A stretch of 64,000 nt of DNA. It comes from Helicoverpa zea (Eukaryota > Arthropoda > Insecta > Lepidoptera > Noctuidae). The translations under genes were made by a program, and so were the position numbers. Each line of letters begins with the position of its first letter. Position 1 is the first letter of the stretch. Below are positions 56,701 through 64,000 of the stretch, in pieces. Under the pieces are notes generated by a model. The model saw nothing but the letters and a program-made list of their open reading frames with translations, was not told where the DNA came from and ran no database searches. The DNA lies in NCBI RefSeq assembly GCF_022581195.2, contig NC_061480.1:124001-188000 (forward strand), in the 5' to 3' direction.

Positions 56701-59700
56701 AGCATTTGCTTGGACACAGGTGCACTCACTATTCCTTCACTCTCATAGCGCGATAGGACGGCAAATCGACACCACCGGACAGAGTTCACACGCAGGACCG
56801 ACATGCGTGCTCTCCGATGCACGGGTGAATTAATCCCCAACTTGCAGGCTCCGGGCTACTTTGTGACAGTTTCTAAAACCCACAAAGTGATTTCGGCCCG
56901 TCCCGGGAATCGACCCGAGACCTCGTGCTCAGCAGCCGCGCTTGCGACAGCTAGACCGACGAGGCAGTTCTTACATACATAGTTACAAGTGAAGCTAGTA
57001 TAAGCATGTTAAAAAAATTCGATCGAAAGCTAAATTATCTGCCAGTATAGTAGAGTATATATAAAATATAACGTAGGTAACGTTATATTTTATCCCGGTA
57101 CGGGCAGAAGTTCCAATGGGACACTTAAACTGCTGGAAAACGAATAAAAATTACTTTGTCTTTAATATTTTCTCTATTTTCCGTTTCAGATGTGGCAATT
57201 CGCCCCTAACTCGGTACACTACCTCCTCTCGCTGTGGCAACGCATGGTGGCTTCAGTGCCCTACGTGAAGGCCAGCGAGCCACATCTCCTCGAGACATAC
57301 GCGCCAGGAGTCACCGCAGCCTACATCGGGAGTCGGTTAGACTCCGTCGCTTGTGTTATCAGGTAAAGATACTGTTACTGTTACAGCCTTTTTATCGTCC
57401 CACTGCTGGGCACAGGCCTCCTCTCACACGGAGAAGGATTAAGCAATAATCACCACGCTTGCTCAATGCGGGTTGGTGATTTCAGACTTTATAGTCCAGG
57501 TTTCATCAAGATGTTTTCCTTCACCTTTTTTAAGTATATCTTGGACACCAATGACTGATAAAAAAGGTAAAGATAAAGATTAATTTATTCGCAACTCTGA
57601 GTACAATACAGGTAACGCAGTTACATTTTGATGGTTCAGCCATATTTTGCCATGAAGGCTTTCTACTGGTACTGTTGGTTCAGTAAATAAGGCTGGGGAT
57701 ATTAGAAGTTTCTATAAAGTGGGACAAAGAGACTCGTGAAAGCGATAAGCCACATCTTCTCGAGACATACGCTCCGGGAGTCACGGCGGCCTACATCGGG
57801 AGTCGGTTAGACTCCGTCGCCTGTGTCATCAGGTACTGTTGGTTATGTATATCCCCCAGATATTTACAGGCTTACTACAAAAACTTAAACATCAGTTGAA
57901 CACTTGTCTGACAAAAAAAGTGTGGCTGCAAAACGGACCTTATACCAACGTCATAATCTGTGTTCAACAGACGCTAAAAAGTTTTTGTGGTACGACTGTT
58001 AAAGTTTCTAAGAAGAGAAGGAAAGAGCAAGAGCTAGAGAAGAGCAAATTCTTAACACGTTGAAAATTGAGTTCTTAGTGTTTTGTAGTAAGGTTTTTTT
58101 TGCATGTGCACTGCTTTTGTCATTGAGAATGCTCTGTGCCCTCGGTGTGAAATAATAAGAGGAGCCGACCGACTCCGATCGTGTATTTTTTCTTGACGTT
58201 TGGCTCCGATTGCATGCTCTCGCTCGTGCAGCCGATCGGCTCCGGTCTGTGTGAAAAGAAAAATGCGCTCCGATGCTCTCCGAGCCGGTCTGTGTAAAGG
58301 GCCCTGAGACGTTCAAACTAGGAATTTCTGACCAACTCTTTGTAGGAATGTGAGTTGCACTATTGCTCTCAGTGGGTTCTATTTTTCTCCTGCAAAAAAT
58401 TGGTCACAGATTATCAGACTTAAATTAAATATCTGTTCCCATTTGATCATATAATCCTTTGTTACAGGGACGGTTTAGAAGACCCGCTAGACGACGCGGG
58501 AACAGTTCAGCAACAATTGGAGCAACTTTCAGTGGTCGGTCGCTGCGAGTACGGCAAGACTTGTCAACTTTTAGTCGCCCACTTCGATAGAGCGGCCGCG
58601 GCCTATAGCGTTGAAACACAGCCACATCAAATACTTGTGTTGCAAGGTAAATATAGAAAATATTGTATATACAATTATTCTATGTTCTTTTATAGAATTC
58701 GTGTATCTACATACGAAATTTCATCCCTTTCGGTTCAGTTAATTCATGATTAAATTCTACCATCTGTCAAAATTGTTTGCCCACTTTGATAGTAGATTTA
58801 AATTTTGATAGCAGTCACCATCATAAGTTTTATATGGTCGGAAATACCCTGTTTGCGCTGGATTCGTACTTGGCTGCAATAGAATAAAGTGCTCGTCAAA
58901 GGCTTATGAGATAGGTCTCATCACTTGAACAATGTTGAAAACGAAGCATTTACAACGCCATCCATCATTTTGTTGGGATCAATTTTTTTTAATTCTCAAT
59001 TATTGGTTTTACTTAGTCCTTACTAAATATTGTCTCATACTTAATCCCTTTTCAGGTCAGCTAACCTGGCTGGTGTATATAATCGGCGCTGCGATAGGCG
59101 GTCGGGCGTCCGTCAACACTTGTGATGAGAACGACGCCATGGACGGCGAGCTCGTCTGCCGCGTGCTGCAGCTCATGGACCTCACCGACTCCAGGCTGGC
59201 ACAGGTGCGTATATTCATCATCATCATCATCTCAGCCATAGGACGTCCACTGCTGAACATAGGCCTCCCTCTTAGATCTCCACAGATACCTGTTGGAGGC
59301 GACCTGCATCCAGCGTCTTCCGGCGACCTTTATAAGGTTGTCGATGCGTATTTTAATTACAATAAATCTATATATCGGGTGTGTCATACCTAGGGCTGCC
59401 ATCTCGAATTTCGCCAAACCCGGACAAACATTAAAAAAACCCGGACATTTGGCGTAAATCGCATTTTTTCCCCGAACGAGTACGATTTTTTGTAAACAAA
59501 ATAATACCTAATTTGTAATCCATTTACTATTAACATATACTTAAATTCAATGAGGTGCTTCTTTACATGAAAAGTGTCCGGGTTTTCCCCGGACACTTCT
59601 TGAAACCCCGCCCGGACGGCCACCGGACGGCATCCAAACGAGGACGAATCCGGGAAAACGCGGACGGATGGCAGCCCTAGTCATACCTAATCACATTAAA

Positions 59701-62700
59701 TCCTTATACTTTATGATATTCTATGGCATCATCCTCCGAGCCTGTCTCCCAACCATGTTGGGGTCGGCTGCCAGTCTAACCGGATGCAGCTGAGTACCAG
59801 TGCTTTACAAGAAGCGACTGCCTATCTGACCTCCTCAACCCAGTTACCCTAGCAACCCAATACCCCTTGGTTAGACTGGTGTCAGACTTGTTGACACAGG
59901 TGCGTACACTACTAGGCTTTAACTTGGCCAGTATAAAACTAGGCATTTAACTAAAGGTACATAGTCTTGATATGACCGTCTATGTAAAATCTCAGTTTAA
60001 AACACTTTCATACATTAAAATAAAGTTGGTTTTCAATAAAACTTGTTTGGTCTATTTGTCGAGAGAGCGACTGCCGTGCACGAGGTCTCGGGTTCGATTC
60101 GCGGGACGGGCCAAAATAATTTTGTGGGTTTTATAAACTTTCACAAGGCAGCCCTTAGTCTGGAGGTTGGTGGTTGATCACCCGTGCATCGGAGAGCACG
60201 CTGCGCCTTATAACTTAAAATATTAATTGCGATTATGAGTGATACATAGGTGGTATTAAATGTAGAATTACATACTTGGGAAATATAGGTGATATTAACA
60301 GGGCGGGTACCCTGTTAGGGCGCAGCAATACAATCCTAATCCTAACTAATATTATAAATGTGAAAGTAACTATGTGTGTCTTTCTGTCTGTCTGTTTTTT
60401 CTTCACGCCTTAACCCTTAAATGCATGATGATGTATATATACATCGGTGTTTTCGTCCTTAAATAATTTCTAAACGGTAGCTCAAATACAGTATTTTTTA
60501 CTTTTAATAGGTGTTAAAAAGGTAAAATCATGCATTTAAGGGTCAACCACTGAACCGATTTGTGTGAAATTTGGTACAGACATAGTTTGAAACTTGAGAA
60601 AGGACATAGGATTGTTTTAGTTAAAAATAAAATTTATTCCGGACATATAGCGCCATCTATTGGTCAAACCAAAAATCTATCGGAAGTCACTATTCCACGC
60701 GAACGAAGTCGCGGGCAAAAACTAGTTTTAATGTAAAATAACTTACACACTATTTAATTAGTCTTATGCTAACTAACATTCATTTGTCCAGGGTGGCTGC
60801 GAGAAGCTAGAACTAGCAATGATGTCATTCTTCGAGCAGTTCCGCAAGATCTACGTGGGTGAACAGGTGCAGAAGAACAGCAAGGTGTACCGGAGACTCA
60901 GCGACGTGCTCGGCCTGGCTGACGAGAGCCAACTGCTCAGTGTGCTCATGAGGAAGATGTGAGTGTTATAGGCCTTTTCTATTTAGCCGACTGCAGGAAG
61001 AGGTATTTTTATATTATACAAAGTCGTAGTGGTCTAAAGTACCAATCTCTCAAGTCTGAGGGTGTGTGTTCGATTCCAGGTCAGGCAAGTTTCGCTACCT
61101 ATGCAATGTTACCAATGCAACTTTTCTAAGTTTGTATGTACTTTCTAAGTATATATCTTAAACATGACTGACTGTTTCGGAGGGCACGTTGAACTGTAGG
61201 TCCCGGCTGTCATTGAACATCTTTGGCAGTCGTTACGGGTGGTCGGTAAGCTAGTAAGTCTGGCAACCAGTGACAATCATCTCAACCATATTGTTTACCG
61301 TATTGTTGTTATTGAACAAAATTGTTTTGATTGATAATATAAGCTAAATAAGGTACTAAGTTTTATGTGAAAAATTTGTGACGTCATAGCTTGTGTTTTC
61401 ATACAAATTTTAGAGGAAGTAACCGTTTTCTACGGTTCAGTAAAGCATTGAAATTAAATAGTTGGAAACTGCCGTACAATATGGAACCTGTTTTTTTCAA
61501 GTGAGCAATGACATTATAATTTTAAGAAACTTTTTATGTTTTCCAGTATAACAAACCTGAAGTACTGGGGCAGCTCGGAGCAGATCATTGCGAAGACGCT
61601 CGGTCTACTCAGCGACCTGAGCGGCGGCTACTCCTGCGTGAGGAAGCTAGTCAAGCTGGACGAAGTGCAGTTCATGCTGACACATCATACGGTAAGCTGT
61701 ACCATCAGGTACTTCATCATCATCCTCCGAGCCTTTTCCCAAACTATGTTGGGGTCGGCTTCCAGTCTAACCGGATTCAGCTGAGTACCAGTGCTTTACA
61801 AGAAGCGACTGCCTATCTGACCTCCTCAACCCAGTTACCCGGGCTACCCGATACCCCTTGGTTAGACTGGTGTCAGACTTACTGGCTTCTGACTACCCGT
61901 AACGACTGCCAAGGATGTTCAATGACAGCCGGGACCTACAGTTTAACGTGCCATCTGAAACACATACAAACTTAGTAAATTAGAAAGTACATACAAACTT
62001 AGAAAAGTTGCATTGGTACTTGCCTGACCTGGAATCGAACCCGCGCCCTCATACTCGAGAGGTTGGTTCTTTTGCCCACTAGGCCACCACGACTCTCAGG
62101 AATTTATTAGTATTTATTTGCACATGAATGCAGTAGGTTCATAAGGTGTTACAAATTTTCAGTGTCTTCGGTATTCAGTCATTATATTATAATGACATGC
62201 AAATTAGTTTAGGGAACAAATATAATGACCACCATAAAATGCTTTGATACCCTTAGTTTTGTAACCAAAAATATCTACTGAACACCAGAAAAATAAAGTC
62301 TAAAAATGTAATAGTACCAGCTATTTTAGTCACGACTTCACTTTAAATTGTATTCAACCACCAAATTTAGTAAATGATCACCAACTCTTGACGACCAAAT
62401 TAATGTATTATTTTTGCCTAAATAAGTCACTGTGATTGCCATAAAATGTAGGCTTATTACCAAATAAAGTATTATGATGCCATATTAAGTTATGTGTCCG
62501 GCTTGCAATGCATGCGTGAGTGTGAGTGACAGGGGAAAATGGAAGAAAATGACATATTGCGCCGACCCCAAGTAAAATTGGGAACAGGGCAGGAGAAAGA
62601 AGAAGAAGAATGTGTTTCTCAATACACTCCCTCGAAAACACACTCTTATCGCACTGTTTAGAGGCATGCAATAGACAATTTTCCACCCTAGTGCAGGAAA

Positions 62701-63767
62701 AGGGTCCCCATAATGTTATAACATTTATTGTATCAGGCCGAACTTATTTTTTTGGAGTCAGTTTACTTAAACAGGATAGCAAGATGTAAAAACTTTGATT
62801 ATCATTTTATATTAAAACGCTGGTATAATTTTGATGATCATTTACTACTTTTGGTGATCATTTACTACTTTTGGGATAACAATGATTTATTTGGACTCAT
62901 TTTGCTTAAATAGGATAGCAGAATTTAAAAACTTTGGTTATAATCTTACTTTAAAATGGTGGTCTAATTTTGGTGATCATTTACTATTTTTGGCTTACGC
63001 ATGATTTATTTTGGAGTAATTTCACTTAAATAGGATAGCAAAGTGTTAAAACTTTGGTTATAGTTTTATATTATTTTATATTTAAATACACATGGGAAAA
63101 CAACTTCGTTTATATAGTTCAGTTCTCATTTTTGGAAGTCTTAATTTAGTTGGAAATCTCGTTTTAAAATTACTCTATGATCTGAATTATAAGCATTCAG
63201 AAGCGCCTGATACACTCGCTCCTTAAAGAGACGTAGACGTCAGGAAACCCAGCGGAGCCTAGCAGGGCCATGGCCCGCCGGGTCTATGCATATAATGTAC
63301 ACTTATGCGAGTGCCAGCATCCTTGGCAGTCGTTACGGGTAGTCAGAAGCCAGTAAGCCTGACACTAGTCTAACCAAAGGGTATTGGGTTGCCCGGGTAA
63401 CTGGGTTAAAGTCGCTCCTTGTGGCACACTGGTACTCAGCTGCATCCGTTTAGACTGGAAGCCGACCCCAACATAGTTGGGAAAAGGCTCGGGACTCTTC
63501 TGTATTGGATTAAAACCTTTAGCCCAAACACTTTGGAGGAACTCCTCGATTTTCAAAGCGTGTATTTTTAGTTTTTTTTTAAATATTATTTTGACCATAT
63601 TTTTCTCTTATTCCAGGCGGAACACTTCCCATTCCTCGGCATAGCCGGCGTCGGAGCCGCAGAGATGCGATGCCGCAGCATGCTGTACACGGCACTGGGC
63701 CGACTGCTCATGGTGGACCTGGGGGAGGACGAGGACCGCTTCCTGGCGTTCATGATGCCGCTCACTG
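44768..63767 (+). CDS. XPO7: exportin-7 (RanBP16), N-terminal two thirds (gene span, exons 1-15)
   Basis: Fifteen exons with consistent GT-AG sites and phases give 690 codons that follow animal exportin-7 from its start. Strongly conserved stretches include QAEKAVVGF (importin-beta N-terminal region), [118 protein letters not shown] and [20 protein letters not shown]. Exportin-7 is a HEAT-repeat, RanGTP-dependent receptor that moves broad cargo between nucleus and cytoplasm. Animal proteins are about 1,090 residues, so the last third lies to the right of the window. Introns are full of MITEs and SINEs. Exon 10 is followed by a partial copy. Confidence 0.95.
45532..45736 (-). repeat. family R copy
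   Basis: 'agctggtgcccgcgacttcg' to 'tttataatattagtagg', in XPO7 intron 1. Confidence 0.72.
45794..46635 (-). mobile_element. 842-bp element with inverted repeats and shortened transposase
   Basis: Ends agttcaactcagttttgcgc and its near-perfect reverse complement (ggccgcgcgcaaatctgagttgaact). The interior holds the transposase remnant at 45960-46498. It lies in XPO7 intron 1, antisense. The target duplication is unclear. Confidence 0.75.
45960..46498 (-). pseudogene. IS630/Tc1-like transposase, internally deleted
   Basis: The minus strand starts [20 protein letters not shown]. Further on it has [31 protein letters not shown] and [19 protein letters not shown], and in a shifted frame a Ser/Asp-rich tail ([18 protein letters not shown]). 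'WGILKNNVA-HN' with 'CRHVQK' is the usual C-terminal end of DDE_3-type transposases. The catalytic core is absent and stops separate the parts. Confidence 0.7.
46838..47035 (-). repeat. SINE-A fragment just upstream of XPO7 exon 2
   Basis: Reverse SINE-A body ('gagccttttcccaacaagat' to 'ccgtaacgactgccaaggat'). It supplies the in-frame codons that make exon 2 look longer than it is. Confidence 0.8.
47075..47170 (+). CDS. XPO7: XPO7 exon 2
   Basis: [16 protein letters not shown] ... AEKAVVGFQ between 'tgttgcag' and GTACGC. Start of the importin-beta N-terminal domain. A SINE-A copy ends about 40 bases upstream. Confidence 0.93.
47692..48371. mobile_element. 680-bp palindromic MITE (TATACAGG ends)
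   Basis: Arms of about 320 bases are near-perfect reverse complements ('cccatccataggcgtccaaa', 'gattttttgtactttaggag') around a short centre. TA flanks are consistent with a Tc1/mariner-type target. It lies in XPO7 intron 2. Confidence 0.85.
48610..48790 (+). repeat. dispersed repeat, reverse complement of 16175-16405
   Basis: 'tggcggacttaatgccacaa'-like string and 'agaaatcatgacgtatgaat'. Confidence 0.7.
48815..49010 (+). repeat. family R-like copy
   Basis: 'tactaatattataaagctga', (GTTT)n, 'tggtccgatttgaaaatttc', 'ggtgaaaccgctggcagaag'. Its reverse complement appears at 55288-55492. Confidence 0.75.
49140..49355 (+). repeat. SINE-C fragment, forward
   Basis: 'atgtcggtccagcttgtgat', 'gagagtgaaggaatagcgag' and 'agcaaatgcttgtgcattat' match SINE-C in the opposite orientation to the copies in the protease gene. 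Confidence 0.72.
49597..49700 (+). CDS. XPO7: XPO7 exon 3
   Basis: [20 protein letters not shown], then [14 protein letters not shown]; phase 2 end at GTATGT. Confidence 0.95.
50333..50432 (+). CDS. XPO7: XPO7 exon 4
   Basis: [20 protein letters not shown], then [14 protein letters not shown]; acceptor 'ttttttcag', donor GTCAGT. Confidence 0.95.
50717..51381. mobile_element. 665-bp inverted-repeat element, CACTGG ends, TTA target site
   Basis: CACTGGTCAACA at the left and its reverse complement at the right are each flanked by TTA. The arms match for about 170 bases ('ctagcacgtagcgatttaga', 'gatatacccctcctaaagta'). A CACTG terminus with a 3-bp duplication resembles CACTA-type elements. No coding content. 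XPO7 intron 4. Confidence 0.75.
51549..51656 (+). CDS. XPO7: XPO7 exon 5
   Basis: [20 protein letters not shown], then [16 protein letters not shown]; donor GTGAGT. Confidence 0.95.
51739..51935 (+). repeat. SINE-A fragment (3' part)
   Basis: 'cgttacgggtagtcagaagc' to 'agttgggaaaaggctcggga'. Confidence 0.8.
52036..52339. mobile_element. 288-bp hAT-type MITE with 8-bp target duplication, copy 1
   Basis: GTTTTAGC at 52036-52043 and 52332-52339 bounds an element with ends TAGGGCTGCCATC. TAGGG ends and an 8-bp duplication indicate hAT. The interior has inward-facing CCGGACA blocks. Confidence 0.9.
52584..52716. repeat. short palindromic repeat, copy 1 of 3
   Basis: 'aacttttaaacgtcagttaa', 'cacctgtctaaaaaaatatc' and an inverse half ('agacaagtgttcaacagatg'). 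Copies also at 57870-58003 and 63797-63950. Confidence 0.7.
52835..52959 (+). CDS. XPO7: XPO7 exon 6
   Basis: [20 protein letters not shown], then a less conserved loop and [11 protein letters not shown]; phase 2 end at GTATGT. Confidence 0.95.
53057..53275. mobile_element. MITE type 3, copy 2
   Basis: Same ends and body as 17315-17533 ('gttatcggcacgaatcttga', 'gacggctatgacgcgatgcg') with scattered differences; TA flanks. XPO7 intron 6. Confidence 0.85.
53280..54110 (+). repeat. unclassified repeat-like sequence in XPO7 intron 6
   Basis: A (CA)n stretch, then phrases repeated within the region ('ggccaagtgtgagtc' twice, 'tcactgactgactcactgat'). It looks like old mobile DNA. No reading frame of note. 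Confidence 0.4.
54136..54499. mobile_element. 364-bp inverted-repeat element
   Basis: The left arm 'tcccacccaaaacaaaaatg' plus 'gaaaggctgccaagttcgat' is mirrored on the right. Arms are about 150 bases and almost perfect around a loop near 54300. No coding content. Confidence 0.82.
54795..54990 (+). CDS. XPO7: XPO7 exon 7
   Basis: [20 protein letters not shown] through [19 protein letters not shown] and TVQ; donor GTGAGT. Confidence 0.95.
55288..55492 (-). repeat. family R-like copy, reverse of 48815
   Basis: 'agcttctgccagcggcttca' to 'ttataatattagtatag' in XPO7 intron 7. Confidence 0.75.
55546..55761 (+). CDS. XPO7: XPO7 exon 8
   Basis: [20 protein letters not shown] through [20 protein letters not shown] and LRILDNTQ; 72 codons, phase 0. 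Confidence 0.95.
55840..56190. repeat. degraded relative of MITE type 2
   Basis: Starts 'tatatgtcatcggaaaataa', close to the end of 7164-7680. The right end is not recognisable. Confidence 0.55.
56200..56362 (+). repeat. SINE-B fragment
   Basis: 'caatggctgataaaaaggcg' to 'gggacgataaaaaggctcta'. Confidence 0.78.
56454..56600 (+). CDS. XPO7: XPO7 exon 9
   Basis: [40 protein letters not shown] and AKFTVQSLQ; 49 codons, donor GTACGT. Confidence 0.95.
56632..56970 (-). repeat. SINE-C, nearly complete, reverse
   Basis: Runs to a tRNA-like reverse B box ('cgggaatcgacccgagacct') and 'gcttgcgacagctagaccga'. It is the longest copy of this family here. Confidence 0.8.
57190..57362 (+). CDS. XPO7: XPO7 exon 10
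   Basis: [20 protein letters not shown], then [20 protein letters not shown] and LDSVACVI; phase 2 end at GTAAAG. Its 3' 99 bases are copied at 57735-57832. Confidence 0.95.
57376..57565 (-). repeat. SINE-B fragment, reverse
   Basis: 'tacagcctttttatcgtccc' to 'caccaatgactgataaaa'. It lies between XPO7 exon 10 and its partial copy. Confidence 0.8.
57735..57832 (+). pseudogene. partial duplicate of XPO7 exon 10
   Basis: 98 bases match 57264-57362 and keep a GT donor (GTACTG). From HLLETY to ACVI the two copies differ at seven sites, all third-codon positions and all synonymous. A one-base loss near the 5' end breaks the frame, and the first half of the exon and its acceptor are missing. It therefore cannot replace exon 10. 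Confidence 0.85.
57870..58003. repeat. short palindromic repeat, copy 2
   Basis: 'actacaaaaacttaaacatc', 'acacttgtctgacaaaaaaa' and the inverse half. It starts 38 bases after the exon 10 duplicate. Confidence 0.65.
58468..58646 (+). CDS. XPO7: XPO7 exon 11
   Basis: [40 protein letters not shown], then a variable stretch ([13 protein letters not shown]); phase 1 end at GTAAAT. Confidence 0.93.
59056..59204 (+). CDS. XPO7: XPO7 exon 12
   Basis: [20 protein letters not shown], then [20 protein letters not shown] and LAQ; donor GTGCGT. Confidence 0.95.
59214..59338 (-). repeat. RTE-like LINE C-terminal fragment
   Basis: The minus strand reads [20 protein letters not shown] and [14 protein letters not shown]. 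Same as 4876-5033. It begins ten bases after XPO7 exon 12. Confidence 0.68.
59383..59687. mobile_element. 289-bp hAT-type MITE with 8-bp target duplication, copy 2 (inverted)
   Basis: GTCATACC at 59383-59390 and 59680-59687 bounds an inverted copy of 52044-52331. Confidence 0.9.
59730..59895 (-). repeat. SINE-A fragment, reverse
   Basis: 'atcctccgagcctgtctccc' to 'gttagactggtgtcagactt'. Confidence 0.8.
60068..60215 (+). repeat. SINE-C head, forward
   Basis: tRNA-like 'gcacgaggtctcgggttcga' then 'gggttttataaactttcaca' and 'cccgtgcatcggagagcacg'. Confidence 0.75.
60338..60726 (+). repeat. family R copy with an insertion
   Basis: 'actaatattataaatgtgaa' to 'gaacgaagtcgcgggcaaaa'. A block at about 60410-60540 is inserted; it starts and ends with inverse copies of 'aacccttaaatgcatgat'. 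Confidence 0.7.
60792..60958 (+). CDS. XPO7: XPO7 exon 13
   Basis: [40 protein letters not shown], then [14 protein letters not shown]; phase 2 end at GTGAGT. Confidence 0.95.
61040..61275 (+). repeat. SINE-A, 5' two thirds
   Basis: tRNA-like head with 'tgttcgattccaggtcaggc', then 'gtaggtcccggctgtcattg'. A short duplication lies inside. 61276-61546 holds nothing recognisable. Confidence 0.78.
61547..61691 (+). CDS. XPO7: XPO7 exon 14
   Basis: [40 protein letters not shown] and VQFMLTHHT; donor GTAAGC. A full-length SINE-A starts 23 bases downstream. Confidence 0.95.
61714..62096 (-). repeat. SINE-A, full length, reverse
   Basis: Runs from 'catcctccgagccttttccc' to the reverse head 'gcccactaggccaccacgac'. 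Best-preserved reverse copy in the window. Confidence 0.87.
62214..63072 (+). repeat. dispersed repeat, copy 2 (of 30158-31205)
   Basis: Near-identical to copy 1, in the same orientation 32 kb away, but missing the ~130-base segment that holds part of the LINE tail. XPO7 intron 14. Confidence 0.82.
63322..63494 (+). repeat. SINE-A fragment
   Basis: 'ccttggcagtcgttacgggt' to 'gttgggaaaaggctcgggac', with an internal gap. Just upstream of XPO7 exon 15. Confidence 0.8.
63617..63767 (+). CDS. XPO7: XPO7 exon 15 (last in window)
   Basis: [40 protein letters not shown] and [10 protein letters not shown]; phase 1 end at GTAATC. The next exon is outside the window. Confidence 0.95.
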
Positions 63768-63796
63768 GTAATCATACCCCCGCACTCAGAGACATT

Positions 63797-63950
63797 TACC
63801 GTCTTACCACAAAAACTTTTAAACTTCAGTTTAAGACTTGTCTAAAAAAATGACAAATTATGACGTTGAAATAAGGTCCTTTTTGGAACCACACTTTTTT
63901 TAGACAAGTGTTTGACACATGGTTAAGTTTTTATAGTAAGACTATTGATG
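63797..63950. repeat. short palindromic repeat, copy 3
   Basis: 'accacaaaaacttttaaact' and 'agacttgtctaaaaaaatga' with the inverse half. 30 bases after XPO7 exon 15. Confidence 0.7.
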
Positions 63951-64000
63951 ATTATTTAAGTCATTGTTACATTCTCATAGAAATTCTGCACTAAGGAACG

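Noticed and set aside
58010..58320. GC-rich stretch with 'gctccga' motifs as a possible MITE
   Set aside because: The right side resembles a terminal repeat, but I could not find a convincing matching left end.
59390..59623. 77-codon minus-strand frame
   Set aside because: It lies wholly inside the 289-bp hAT-type MITE and is interrupted in the other copy.

Overview
This window is animal nuclear DNA, almost certainly from a moth or butterfly and probably noctuid-like. Genes are split into short GT-AG exons, the introns are packed with lepidopteran-style SINEs, LINE tails and MITEs, and one gene has the domain plan of the lepidopteran immune protease HP14. I see no prokaryotic gene structure, rRNA, CRISPR array or free-standing tRNA.

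Layout. 1-4.1 kb is retrotransposon: a TRAS/R1-like LINE on the minus strand (end of ORF1 overlapping the start of ORF2), a 5'-truncated reverse transcriptase on the plus strand, and a GC-rich dispersed repeat. 4.4-29.6 kb (minus) is a modular serine protease gene. Fourteen exons encode a signal peptide, five LDL-receptor class A repeats, a Sushi domain, a six-cysteine 'Wonton'-type domain and most of a trypsin-like domain. The exon with the catalytic serine is not in the window and would lie left of base 1. The introns hold LINE, SINE, MITE, mariner and THAP-type remnants. 30-37.2 kb is mobile DNA with one orphan coding exon (33.2-33.8 kb). 37.4-43.7 kb (minus) is a two-exon gene for an unrecognised protein of about 1,340 residues. 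44.8-63.8 kb (plus) holds the first 15 coding exons of exportin-7 (XPO7/RanBP16), about 690 of roughly 1,090 residues; the gene runs off the right edge. The 37-43 kb gene and XPO7 are head to head, with start codons about 1.0 kb apart.

How the genes relate. The protease is expected to be secreted into hemolymph, where HP14/ModSP proteins start the cascades leading to Toll activation and melanization. XPO7 is a housekeeping nuclear transport receptor. There is no sign that the two cooperate.

Most of the unusual content is in the mobile DNA. Several DNA transposons are cut down so that only the two ends of the transposase reading frame remain (piggyBac, mariner, two IS630/Tc1-like, and a PIF/Harbinger element keeping a MADF-like start). 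Others are large inverted-repeat elements with clear target-site duplications, two 231-bp MITEs identical base for base, and a three-level nest (SINE, MITE, piggyBac). The exon with the protease's catalytic histidine is squeezed between two MITEs. Exportin-7 exon 10 is followed by a partial copy differing only at synonymous sites over most of its length. All calls come from reading the sequence; no database search was run.
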